Assembly (NCBI GenBank): GCA_037693485.1
Contig: CM075346.1
Coordinates: 107,490,501 to 107,554,500, forward strand
Direction: 5' to 3'
Source: Kitagawia praeruptora
Lineage: Eukaryota > Streptophyta > Magnoliopsida > Apiales > Apiaceae
Length of the DNA stretch: 64,000 bases
The notes beneath the pieces are model-generated. The model worked only from the letters and a program-made list of their open reading frames with translations. It had not been told where the DNA came from and did not search any database. Within the stretch, counting starts at the first letter, position 1, and each line of letters opens with the position of its first letter. A program made the translations under genes and the position numbers. Below, piece by piece: positions 11,025 through 22,380 of the stretch.

Positions 11025-12293
11025 GTAATGCTTTGCATTACTTACATGACCTCTTAACTGAGGGAACCTCTAGTTGTAGAGTTTCTACTTGTTCTGTACT
11101 TGTAGTAGGCATCAAATCCTAGTTGTGTAACTGTACTTATATAGTCAAGAATAATGCTTGAAAGAAGTTCCAAGGTTCATGCCTCAAGCAAGAAGATGAA
11201 GACTGTCAAATAAATCACAGTTGGGATTTGAAGAAATGAAGAATTTGCCTAAGTACCAATTCGAGAAGTACTTTTGTCTATTCGAGAAGTCTAGTATTCG
11301 AGAAGTCAGATATTTGATATCTAAGAAGACACTGTTCGATATCTCAGAATGAACTGTTCGATATCTCATTCGATATCTCAGAGGATTCGACATGTCTAAA
11401 TACTCTATTCGAGAACTCAGGAAGTCAACAAGTCAAAGTGGTATTCGAGTTCTCAAAGAGTCAAGAAGTCAAAGTTCCATTCGATATCTCAAGGACTCAG
11501 AAACTATTCGATATCTCAAGGATTCGACAAGTCAAGTGTTCTATTTGATATCTCAAGGATTCGACAAGTCAAGTGTTCTATTCGATAACTCAAGGAATCC
11601 TGGAGAAAAGTATAATTCGAGAAGTGATTCGATATGTCAATCATACAGTATTCGAGAACTTAGAGTTATCTATTCCTAGTTCTCGAATCAACTACTTAGC
11701 CACTTCTCGAATACATTCTTGGAGACAAAATACTGAAGAAATTGTACAAGTCTGAAACCTACAACAAGCCAATGCACTTTATGGACCACAATCTGTAACG
11801 TGCTTTGGAAAGCCTACAAGGAAGCTTGGAGAGATATAGAAGAGACAAAGAGCTAAAGAAGTAGATCTGAACAGAACTTTGCAAAGTCAAATCTGTAACC
11901 GTTTGGACACTTACTCAAAAGGATAGACAGACTAGAAAGTAATTTGTTCAGCTACCTTATTTGTAGTAAGTAGGTTGTATTCATGTTCTATAAGGATACA
12001 GCCTCACTTCCTTAGTTAAAAACTTTAGAGGAGTGAAGTTTTTCATACATTGTAAGTCATATCTCTCTGAGAAAAACGAAGCTGAGAATACTATCATTTG
12101 TATTCACAGATTGTAGCAACCTTTATCTAATAATATATTACATTAAAGTGATATTGTGTCTTGTGTCATTTATTATCCGCACCTACACATTTGCACACAC
12201 AGATACTTATCTGCTACACAGATTCAAGAACCAGAAAAGTTCAAGAATCCATTCACCCCCTCTCTGTATTCTTTTGCTGTATTCAATACTCAA
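11025..12293 (+). repeat. Probable Copia LTR remnant with internal tandem repeats
   Basis: The layout resembles SIRE/Tork-type Copia LTRs. There is an internal minisatellite (11225-11720), then a long AT-rich part, then a pyrimidine-rich ending (CCATTCACCCCCTCTCTG near 12250) like the end of the Copia LTR at 60309-60325. No PBS or coding region follows, so it would be a solo or truncated LTR. Exact ends and target duplication could not be fixed. Confidence 0.4.
11225..11720. repeat. ATTCGATATCTC/ATTCGAGAAGT minisatellite
   Basis: The phrases TATTCGAGAAGTC and TTCGATATCTCAAGGATTCG recur many times. The clearest units, near 11480-11610, are about 35-40 bp long and include GACAAGTCAAGTGTTCTATT. 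Both TTCGAGAA and its complement TTCTCGAA occur. Confidence 0.8.
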
Positions 12294-12989
12294 CACTATC
12301 CACCAGTAATTCCGCTAGGGGACCACTATTAACTAATAAGTGATGGTGTCAGAATTAGAAGTGGTAGATGGGCATCAGTGGCAAGGATCATCATCAGGAT
12401 ATCCTTCTTTTACAATGAAGTTATGTGCAAGTTAACAATTTTAGCTGCATCAGGATTCTGGGATTCAAAAGATGTTGCCTCTTTTATCTTATGCTATCAT
12501 TTCCTAATATTTAATCCAATAAGTACCAAAAAGAAGTCTCCCATTCCCAAAGTTGTATATATGAAGGTCCAAACAATTGTAGTTTTTAAGTTAAAATTTG
12601 TGACGGATATTTAAATCAAACTTAAACAGTAGCATTGTAGCAAAGCATGACATAATACTTCAATACAATATGTCATTCTTTCTGTACATATTCAATCAAA
12701 CTGGATACATACATTAATTTTTTATTAATATTTTAAATGTATATAGTAAGAAAAGGAAAAAAAGCCCAGGATCCGGTGGACCGTTAGGTCTGTTACTATA
12801 CACCTAACAACCATAAGATGGCACTAGTCCCCGACTTTCCAACATCAGATTCATATCTTACCTATTGCAAGCTAATCTGATTTTGTATCAAGCCTACCTA
12901 GATAGCTCACCAGTCACCATAAAAGGTATTGCTTAGATGAGTTCATTAACTACATATGTACACTGAACTATTAATTATTGTTATACAGC
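12294..12989. other. Non-coding AT-rich DNA
   Basis: Nothing recognisable was found. The stretch ends with ACAGC, the left target duplication of element C. Confidence 0.6.
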
Positions 12990-15900
12990 TGTGACGCCCC
13001 CAAATCCGAGGTCAAAGATTCAGGTCGTCACATCACCATCCAACCATATCATACCTGTATTAACTTTACAACTCAACAATACATACATCCAGACCTCAAT
13101 CTTACGCACATACAAGTTAGAGCCTCAGAAACGATAACCAAAAGTAACACTAAATATTACCATTCATCTGTACAATCCAGAATCTTACGCACTTCCACTT
13201 ATACAACTACACTTGAAGACGAGTCTTACTATTACAGTTGAAAACCTATCAGACTTACTCTGCATTATTTATCCGGAACTAAGTCATCTCGGGATAAATC
13301 TTCTACTCCTCTTCTGCTGGTACGGAGTTAACTGATCAAATTCTTCTCCTTCTGAAAAGTTTTTATAAAGCAAGAATGAGCTACATAATGCTCAGCAAGT
13401 TCGCCATTTTGAAAAATAATAATGTGGTTTATTTCGAAAACGTTCCCAACTGTATGGGTATATATCTCAGATTTCAAAACATAATTCGACAATATATATG
13501 TCCGAGTTTGAATAAAACATTTATACTCGCTAAGGAGCTTTAAGAATAACATATGAAACCTTTATAAGGTTCCCATTTCAATATATCTCAGGTTTGAAAA
13601 TATATACATATTAGTATATCATTTTCGGCAAAACACTCTACGGTTAACATACTGTACAGGAATACATTATTGCAAAACCTCTTTCCTTCCATTAGCTTAG
13701 AAGGTTTCTCATTCAAAAACATTTCATTCTTTGGAATAATTGCAAGAGTGCACTAACACGTGCCAATCTTTATAGAAAATCTTGCAGTTCTAGATACTGC
13801 ACGATGTCAATATTTTTCTTATCAAAACCACACTATCGGCAACTTGGCACTTAGGCCCAAGAAGCAGTGTTTGAGTATTTTTCCAAAGTGGAGGATGGGA
13901 CTGGAAGAAAACATAAAAACCTGACAGGGATTGACGATGATCAGTCCTCACATCCAAGTCCAATAATCCGCGAGTCTTCTCTACTAGTAGAAGGATAGAA
14001 ACTACATCCGTAACTACCCTTGGGTGAAAACTACATCCGTAATCACCCTCGATGAAAACTACATCCGTAATCATCCTTCGGCAACACCTGGGCCGGAATA
14101 ATAATTGATGGACCGCCTGGCTCACGGCCGCTTACACATCCCGGGAATCGTTCGTCAACGATTCCCACACCTGCCAGAGTCCCCTTTTTCTTTTCTTTTC
14201 AAAAATCATTTTGATATAAAATTTGAGTAGTTGAAGTTCGACCTCAGTCGACCGATAATTCTTGAAAAATGTACAAGAAGCAAAACCTGACCGGGGGTTT
14301 TCGAAAATGTTTTGGGTTCGAAAGTGTTCGAGTTTGAAAACGATGAAGGTATCTTGGATTAGTTTTGTCTTTAAAACAATGAACAATAATTAATAAATGA
14401 TATTTTGAGATTTAATATAAATAATTAATAAAATAATTATTTAATTAAAATAATCTTTTAATCCAAGATAGATATTTTTAAGTATTTATAATAATGTAAA
14501 AATAATAAATACCTAAGTATACGATACTTCCCGAATGACTCTTCGGGTTATCGCAATTTAATCACGATACAATAATATACCGCTCCCCGGTCAATAGTAT
14601 ATTTGGACCGCTATGACCTCTATTGCTAGAGTCGTTGTCCGAAGAAAACACTTTCATTCTAAGTTCAAGGGTGTACAAATACATATGCATATATCTCAAA
14701 CTTCAACATAATCTCGTAAAGCATAAGCATATAATACGTTTGGGAACTATAAACACAACAGGGAAAAATCCTTATATCTAAGTTTTGAAAAGTAAACTTG
14801 CATAGGTAAAATCAAGAATATAATTTTTTGAAAATAAATAATTAGGGTTGGAAAACTTGCCTTGGGAAGGTTGGGGTGGTTGGGCTCGTGGAGTGGAGCG
14901 ACAATCTATAAATATCCAATATTCGTTCGTTAGTATCTTAACAACACCACTTAATCATAATGTTTTAAAGGATGTAAAACCAACTTAACGACTCCAATTT
15001 ATGACCACTAACCCTCCCATATGACCATGTCATCACTTTATCACATTCGTTACCCATTCGACTCGAATCCATTCCTCAAACTTGAAACACAAGTGAGTAC
15101 TCTTAAAACTACGTTAAACTAACTTCCTAGGTGATTTTCACTTGCGCACACTTTACTCTAGCATTTTTATAAAATTGAAAATTTCACATTTTACTCCAAT
15201 TCTTTTTGGACAGCCTTAGAAACTGTATAATCTGACTTCCCTCAAATTTTCATAACACTAGAATAATTTTAAGGGGTCCTAACTCAGTTCACAAGTGGAC
15301 AACACAGTGCAGTCCGAATTTCAGAACCACTCTTCACTTCTCGGGTCATAACTCAAAATCTATACTTCACCTAGTCATGAACCTTATATTTCTGGAAACT
15401 ACATGAAATTATCTTTCTAACCATATGCATTAGGCCCTCGGGAGACAAGATTTAGAGGTTCAAAACCTTCCTACAAGACAGTACATGCTCCCAGAATTTC
15501 TCACAACACTCATTCTTTCTTAAACATTCAAGAACTCATATTATACATCACATCTACCATCAAAACCACCAAGATCCATATCCATAACATTCATAAGACT
15601 ACATACCCTAACTACAAGCTTAAAAATCACATCAACAACATATAACCTCAAGATTTTCATCATCCATAACTCATATAACCAAGATATGCACTAAAACTTT
15701 TAGATCTAACATTATAACCCATAAACAATCCATAACTAAGAGGGGTTAGAGTTTTATACCTTCCTTGATGTGTGTAATAGCTTTCTAAACCTTGTATAAT
15801 CCTTGTATAGCCTTGGGTAAGCTTGGATGATCAAAAGAAATGAAGAAAACAAGGTTAGTAGTTCGGAGTTATGAGAACCCGACTGAAAGATCATGGAAAA

Positions 15901-16713
15901 CGAGGCCCTTACCGAGCTTTTCTGATCGAGGCTTCTAAATGAAAGTTGTAGAGCATCTTCTCAGCTTTCCAACAAGCTAAAGAACGCAATATTTGGTTGA
16001 GAAATGAAGGCTCTATGGTCGTTTTACTGGGCTGCTATTTGTCATGGCCGGGAGCAGAAATATTTGTGATGTTTTTGTGTTTTGTTTGATGTGTGGTTTG
16101 AATTATGAGATGTATTATTGATATGTATTGATATGTATATCACTCACATGTCTCCACCCTAGTCTAGTAGCCTAGGTTCAAGCCATGCCCTAGTGTCCCC
16201 CTAAAGCATGGTGTAGTCTCCTAGGTACCATTCACCTAGTTGCTTTTTTTTTTTTACTTTTTAGTTTGCTTTCCTAACTAGCTACTTGCTTGGTACTTGC
16301 ATGTAATATCTCCCTTATTTTATTTCTCCACCAATGTTTATCACTTAATCCTTAATCCATAACGTATCTTAAATAAACTCCTCGTAATAACATTTTGTCG
16401 CATAGAGATTTCCTTCGTAATTCCTTAAGTACTTAATTGTGTAAATTCCTTAAATATCCATAACTCCTTGTCATGGTCTCTTAAAATCTCCTAATACTCT
16501 AATAACTCTCAAATCCCACGTCTTTATGAATCTTAATGGCAGTAGGCCTTTTGCCTTCAACAATCTTCCATTTTTCTTACACGGTGAATATAACAACATA
16601 AATTTTTCAGATAATCAATACCATTACACAATGTAGGTGACTCAAAAGGTCCCTAATTCACAATGTCATAAGCTTTTACATATTAAAATATTACAAAAAT
16701 CAGGGTTCTTACA
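12990..16713 (-). repeat. Element C 3' LTR
   Basis: Direct repeat of 22381-26103. The open frames inside (13328-13552, 13790-14125, 14132-14386, minus) recur unchanged or nearly so in the other LTR and are LTR shadows. A small tandem motif ACTACATCCGTAA appears three times near 14000-14070. Confidence 0.95.
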
Positions 16714-16732
16714 GCCTCCCCTCCTTAAAAGG
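16714..16732 (-). other. Element C polypurine tract
   Basis: The minus strand reads CCTTTTAAGGAGGGGAGGC directly before the LTR start TGTAAGAACC. Confidence 0.8.
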
Positions 16733-16746
16733 ATTCCGTCCCGGAA

Positions 16747-17190
16747 TCAGGTTGAAAACAGTTGAAGGTACTTTTCACGCATCGCGATTTCTAGTTCCCA
16801 TGTTGATTCCTCGATATTCTGGTTCCTCCACAAAACTCTCACTAGCTTGACAACCTTGTTCCTCAGCACTTGTTCTTTTCTATCTATGATTTCCACGGGT
16901 TTCTCCACATAGGTCAAATCTGGTTGTAGGTCTACCTGGTCGTACTCTATCACGTGCCGAAAGTCAGTGTGGTAGGGTCGTAACATAGACACATGAAACA
17001 CATTATGAATTTGCTGCAAGCTTGGGGGCAAGGCTAACTCGTAGGCTAACTTCCCAATACGCCTCAAAATCTCAAAAGGTCCAATAAACCTCAGACTTAG
17101 CTTCCCTTTCTTACCAAACTGCATCAATCCTTTCTAGGGGATACCTTTAGCACCACGAAATCTCCCACCTCATACTCCTTTGATATCTCA
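16747..17190 (-). pseudogene. Element C integrase C-terminus with chromodomain-like tail
   Basis: A 126-codon open stretch (17127 down to 16747) begins MMQFGKKGKLSLRF and holds IGPFEILRRIGKLAYELALP, then HNVFHVSMLRPYH, then ESTWELEIAMREKY. These are the GPY/F-type and terminal motifs of chromovirus integrases of the Del/Tekay type. They help bind chromatin and DNA during integration. Upstream homology continues through a stop (VSP-stop-KG) to about 17190 and then breaks off. No catalytic core of the same copy is attached, so this is a fragment. Confidence 0.85.
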
Positions 17191-17199
17191 TAAAATTTG

Positions 17200-17409
17200 A
17201 CCATTCGAAATAATAGGTTTCGTAAAAACTAATGACTTTTACATACACTCGTCTGCACCGTAAAGACGTAATATCAATTTGAAATCTTCATTTAATAATT
17301 CGTACATATCGTGATTGCAAAAATTTCTCATCCACCCATAAAATTACTATTCATCCAGGTTTTGAATATTCACGAAAATTAGGGTTATTGCAGTCTCCTC
17401 TCCTTAAAA
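17200..17409 (-). repeat. Divergent second LTR edge and polypurine tract inside element C
   Basis: The plus strand at 17365-17415 (GGGTTATTGCAGTCTCCTCT then CCTTAAAAGGATTC) is a diverged copy of the true LTR/PPT junction at 16703-16735 (GGGTTCTTACAGCCTCCCCT then CCTTAAAAGGATTC). The bases at 17200-17389 would then be the edge of an older, related LTR. This suggests a recombination or template-switch joint between two related elements. Confidence 0.55.
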
Positions 17410-19140
17410 GGATTCTATCTTAAGAACCTAAGGAAATTAGTTGTGGATATAATTCCAACTTTACCCTCTCCAACTCTCAGGTTGACACTTCAACCCTTCT
17501 GTTCTCTCACCTTGGTCTCACCAACGCTTTAATGTTGTTTTTCGACGCATGCTCTCCTCGACCTGTATTCCTTATCGGTTGTTCTATGAATGAAAATTTC
17601 TATCCCCCTACTTATACGTTCCTCTTCTACCTTGTTCATAGTATCCGTGTTGAGTCCTTGTATCGCTGGCCCGTGAATATTTTGTGGTCGTGTTTTATAA
17701 TCTGAGACAACGTCAATACGCACGGTATTCCTCATATTCCTTGGCTTGATTAGCACACATGTGTTGCCTCCCGTCAGCCGTTACCACTTGTTATGGATAC
17801 TGTATAGTCTTCGGTATACGTCGAACCAGTTCAGCTACTATATCCCTCGTTCATTGACTTCTTCGTAACGCAAGAAAAGCGAAACTTCTTCTTTCGCAGT
17901 ATGCTTTACAAGAGATGGACTTGCGTTCGCATGGTGACGATCGTGATAACAACGTTCATTTCATGGACAAGTTTTTATTCTCGACTGCCCCGTGAAATCT
18001 AAGGCACGACACTAAATATAAATTCGATCGTCTGGATAGTTCTTCGTCCCTTAAGTCTTTATCTGGCGTAATCGCTGCAGAAGTTTTATATTGCACCACC
18101 ATCTCTTCCGTATATAAATCGATAATCTTCTAAATGGAAAGTCCCTCGTAGGTAAATCACTTGGTTCAATAATTATAAATCAACTAGGGCCATCTCTTGG
18201 CTCGGTCTTTGATGACCTACTTATGAAATCCATTATAATTCTGTCCACGTTCAAGATTTTCTACAGGCGGAATTAATCCACTAGATCTCTATCATTCTGC
18301 TTTCGACATGTCGCGTTTGTACTTAATAGTTTTCCAATACCATTCTTCATACCCGTTTGCCAAACATTCTCTTAATTCTCTATACATCTTTGTCCTTCCC
18401 CATAATTTAATCATTTTCCTCTAACATTATTCTTTATTGTATATACTCTATTTTCTTGGTCAATACTGACTAAATTCCAATTTCGAATAATCCCTTCTAT
18501 AGGTATCGGCCACCACACTGGCCTTTCCTGGGTAATAACAAATTTCTCCATTATACTCCTTGTTCAGTTCCACCATCTTTTCTTCTCTATGTTTAGTTCC
18601 TAATGTGAAGGTATCCTTATGGCTCTTGTGGTAAAAACCTTAACACTTTTTCTCATAAGGTTAACATCTCAGTTTTCTACGTGAACACTATCACGGCTAA
18701 TCCCGAATCACAATTAGTATATCTTATCCCGTAACCTTTATGTTGTTTAGAAGTATAGGCTATCATCCCCTTTCTACTGCATCAGCACACCTCTTAAACT
18801 CTTGAAAGATGCATCATCGTGACTCTCAAAGTCCTCTTTTTATCAACAAGTATGGCTAACAACGAGGTTGTTGCTAATATCTCATTTCATCCCAAAACTT
18901 TGTTCATTAATCCATAAAGGCTTCTGACTCATTAGTCCACTCAGACGATACTACCATAATTTTATAACGTTTATATTAGTGTGAAATGCCAACTTTGGCA
19001 TAGTACAGAGGTCGATCTTGAGTTGGTGAAACCCGCTTTTCAACCTTATCTTTGAAAAATAACTACGCATTTTAACTGGTCAACAATTCCTACATTTCCG
19101 GGTAGGGGTATCGATTTTCGATGGTATATGTAAGATGTCA
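17410..19140 (-). pseudogene. pol: Decayed chromovirus pol (RT, RNase H, integrase)
   Basis: No long frame survives, but reading the minus strand in shifting frames recovers chromovirus landmarks in the right order. An RT segment lies near 18955-18905 (MVVSSEWTNESEAFMD, like the family's FGLTNAPAAFMD). The end of RNase H is near 18540-18485 (YYPGKASVVADTYRRDY, like YHPGKANVVADALSR). The integrase zinc-finger region follows at about 18400-18250 (KMYREL, then MDFISRSSKTEPRDG near 18200). The core region is near 18080-17950 (SAAITPDKDLRDEEL). The C-terminal end is near 17530-17430 (ENRRVEVST, then ELERVKLELYPQL), with two tryptophan positions turned into TGA. Stops and frameshifts are dense. The reading is my interpretation of weak similarity. 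Confidence 0.7.
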
Positions 19141-22100
19141 TACGCTCGTCCTCTTTCATAACTGGCGCCAATCAGCCCGAGGCCCGCATGTTGCTGCGAT
19201 TCCCAAGAAACTTGATTAGGTGGTAATCTCGAAGGATCATTGGGATATATCCATGCATCTATTTGCTATTAGGGGCCTTTTAAACTTTATGTCTCTCTAT
19301 GTGCATCAATCTCTTTAAGCTAAGTAAAGCTTCACATTCTTGCCACGATATTTCTTCCTTTCTCGTCTGTCTCACTTCCATGTTAGTTTCCTCTAAGGAT
19401 ATGTCTTACATCGCAATCAATTTGCATTTTTTTTTGGATCAGGAAAAGGATGGGTAACTCCATAATTCATTAATATAACATCCCGACAACGGTTGGTAGG
19501 AGCGTGCTCCCAACCTCCTCATCATTTCTTATAACCTTCCTCACACTAATATTGAAGGTCCTTGTGGTATGCCCCGACATGTTATTCCTACTTTAAATAA
19601 TTACTCGGCATAACGCTCTGGTTGCACAATTACAACATTTGGTTTTTGATCTCATATTGGTGCAACGGTTCACAATTGTACCTCCCGTTCACCTTAGAGT
19701 AATCACTTTTGAAAGGAATGGTTTCAAAATAACAAGGTCCAATAGATAATTTCAATAAGAATTCCACATTGGATGTTCCAAGAATGTTGATGGTTCCAAA
19801 TACTAGGAGTCTCGATTTTTGGAGATGTAAGGATGGACAGAAAGAATACAACAAGGTTTATTCCTTCATGTCCTGATAATTTTGTAATGTGATATCATAG
19901 AGAATGTTGCACGAGGGCAATGATTGTTGGATACAAAAGTCATAAAGATGGTCTTTATACAATTCTTACATCTGGGGAATATTTTTTTTTCTTGAAAATT
20001 AGAGGATCTAAAAAGTCCCATTGATAAAGGTCAACCGATCGAAAGAAATTCTACTCTATGACAATAAAAATGAAGCAGTTTATCATTCAAGTAATCTATG
20101 GTTTCAAATGAATCTTCATTATATGAATGAAAGAACAGAATATTCAAGTGACATAAAGTCTGATACGAAGATGGGTAGAACTCAAGTTGAGTGGGCGACC
20201 TCACTAGGTCTCAATCAAGTTATTCGTCAAAACTTTCATTATCATACTTTACCACATGCAAAATGCATTGAGGAATTGCTGAATGAATTAAATTGGGAGT
20301 TGGACCAGTGAAACAATAACTAGTCCTTTTCAAGAAACACCAGCAACTAGCTAGACAAAATTTGCTAGTTCACATGTTTGAGACACCACCAGTAGCTAGG
20401 ACAATTAGCTAGATGTTCTTCACAACATTACAATTTTGACTAGTTAGAACAATCAACTAGTCATTCATATTGACATATCGACTAGCCAGTTTCAATTGGC
20501 TAGAACGGAATTTCAACATCGTAGCCACTGAAGAACTTTAGGCTACTCGGACAATGAATGGAATTAAGAAGTTATTAAGTTTGAAAAAAGAAAACTATAA
20601 CATCTGAAGAGAATGTTCTAGGTATCGGAACAATCGATAACCTCTCATCAAATATTACTTACCAGTGAAACGGTCCACCCAAGGGTGCCTCCGTACACAT
20701 GCTTTATCAGATCCTACAGTAGAATTAAATTCAGAATACCAATATCAAAATGATATCCTTACTATGATTTCAAAGTACGACGCACAATCTCATTTTGAAT
20801 AGAAGAAAGGATTCATGAGGAATATCTAGATGTTAGATCATCCCTGTTCTCAGCAAGTTGATAAATATTTATGGGCTCGACTGAAGAGTGCAAGTATGAA
20901 AGAAGTAGTCAAATATCAATATTCGTTTAGGAATATTCATTGATTAATTAAGGAAACAATTATTGAACATTCCTTGGATAATTGAAAGGAAGTGTAAATA
21001 GTCCTGAGCAGAACGAAATAATTATAAACTTCAAATAGAATATTCGGGGATCAAATAAGATACTTTGGATGAGTCCCAGTTTAGAGAAAGTATATCACTG
21101 GTGGTTATTCCACAAGTTTGAAGTAGAAAGCTAGAAGGATTACCTGATATAAACTAATCGAGGTAACATGGTTAATGAAAAGTTTAAAATGAAGTAGTGC
21201 ACCAGCCGGTAGTTACCAAAATAAGTTAATCATTCGTGCATCTCATTATCACCACTATGAGGTAACTCCATCTCTTCGTCTTCGTAATACAAGACACCAA
21301 CTAGTGTGTCTCTCAACCATCATCTTAAAGTCAATTATCGAGATAGGGTTTCCCAAATATATCTATCATCTTCGTGCTTTATCTTGAAGACCAAGATTCA
21401 CATCATTCCGAGGACACCTGCTAAGTCCATAGGGTCCTACTTCATGCCTTCCGACAAGAATCACGAGTGGCCAGTTCCCCCTGGGAACAGATCAAAGAGA
21501 TCTCTCAGGGATCTCAGTGCAGTCCATAGGTTCAGTGGCGGGTGTGTGCATGTGAACATATACCAAAAATATTGAGGTCTACAATACATATATACGTAGT
21601 CCCTGATAACATCTTTATCAAAGGATCCCACTCTAGACCCATTGGTCTTTTCTTTTGATAGACTATGAGATCACTGTATCGCTCGTTGTAACCCTATTCA
21701 ACTTCACTTGAGTCCCTTTGTTAATTCTACTTGTTTGTTCACTAAGTTGAACTACCATGCTCTAGCATCCGAGTCATGCGTGGAATTACCTAGCACGCTC
21801 GTCTTATGATAACATTCTCGTATAACACATGTAAAATTCGCCATCAAGAGTAATGAAATCCACAACGGCATAGTAACCACCTTTCAGGTAAACCCGTTAC
21901 TTATCGAAAATTGGATCTTATAGCCAAAGTAAAAGACTTTCATTATTCCAAGTACTAAGTACCCTGAATTATGTAAGGAAGTCTAAACTTATCGATTCTT
22001 AAATTGCCGCCTCCTTATAGGCAAACTCTGAAGGACTACGGGCAACAAAATTTATGCCAGCCAAGTCATCCAATCATATTGGCAGTATCGCCTCTTCCTC

Positions 22101-22360
22101 AACTACTCTTGAGGTTTCGCTCTGCTTCCTATATCATTACCTATGATAGGTCATGTACGACTCTCAAACCTCTATTCATCATTCTGAAGGTCTCTAAGGA
22201 TTCTATCGACCCTAGTATAATACCTCCAGTAAACACTCCAGTCCATTCTACTCACCGGTACCTCTTTCGGTAATCCAATAATAAGTTTACTATGATCTCT
22301 TATGTCATTCTCCTACTTAAACTTAACTCTCAACACTTCTCGTTTCTGAGTACTGTAACT
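19141..22360 (-). other. Element C internal region, presumed gag/protease remains
   Basis: By position this should hold gag, protease and the start of RT on the minus strand, but I could not recognise any motif. Short open frames at 20021-20311, 21306-21575 and 22004-22273 (plus) have no known content and are probably chance. CTAG-containing short repeats occur at about 20310-20510. Confidence 0.5.
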
Positions 22361-22376
22361 TATCTCTCTGATACCA
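22361..22376 (-). other. Element C primer binding site (initiator tRNA-Met type)
   Basis: The minus strand reads TGGTATCAGAGAGATA, four bases inside the 5' LTR. The first eleven bases match the usual plant PBS for initiator tRNA-Met. Confidence 0.85.
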
Positions 22377-22380
22377 TTTC

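Noticed and set aside
13328..14386. Three minus-strand frames of 74, 111 and 84 codons, also at 22719-23777
   Set aside because: They are within the 3.7-kb LTRs of element C. The repetition is explained by the LTR pair.
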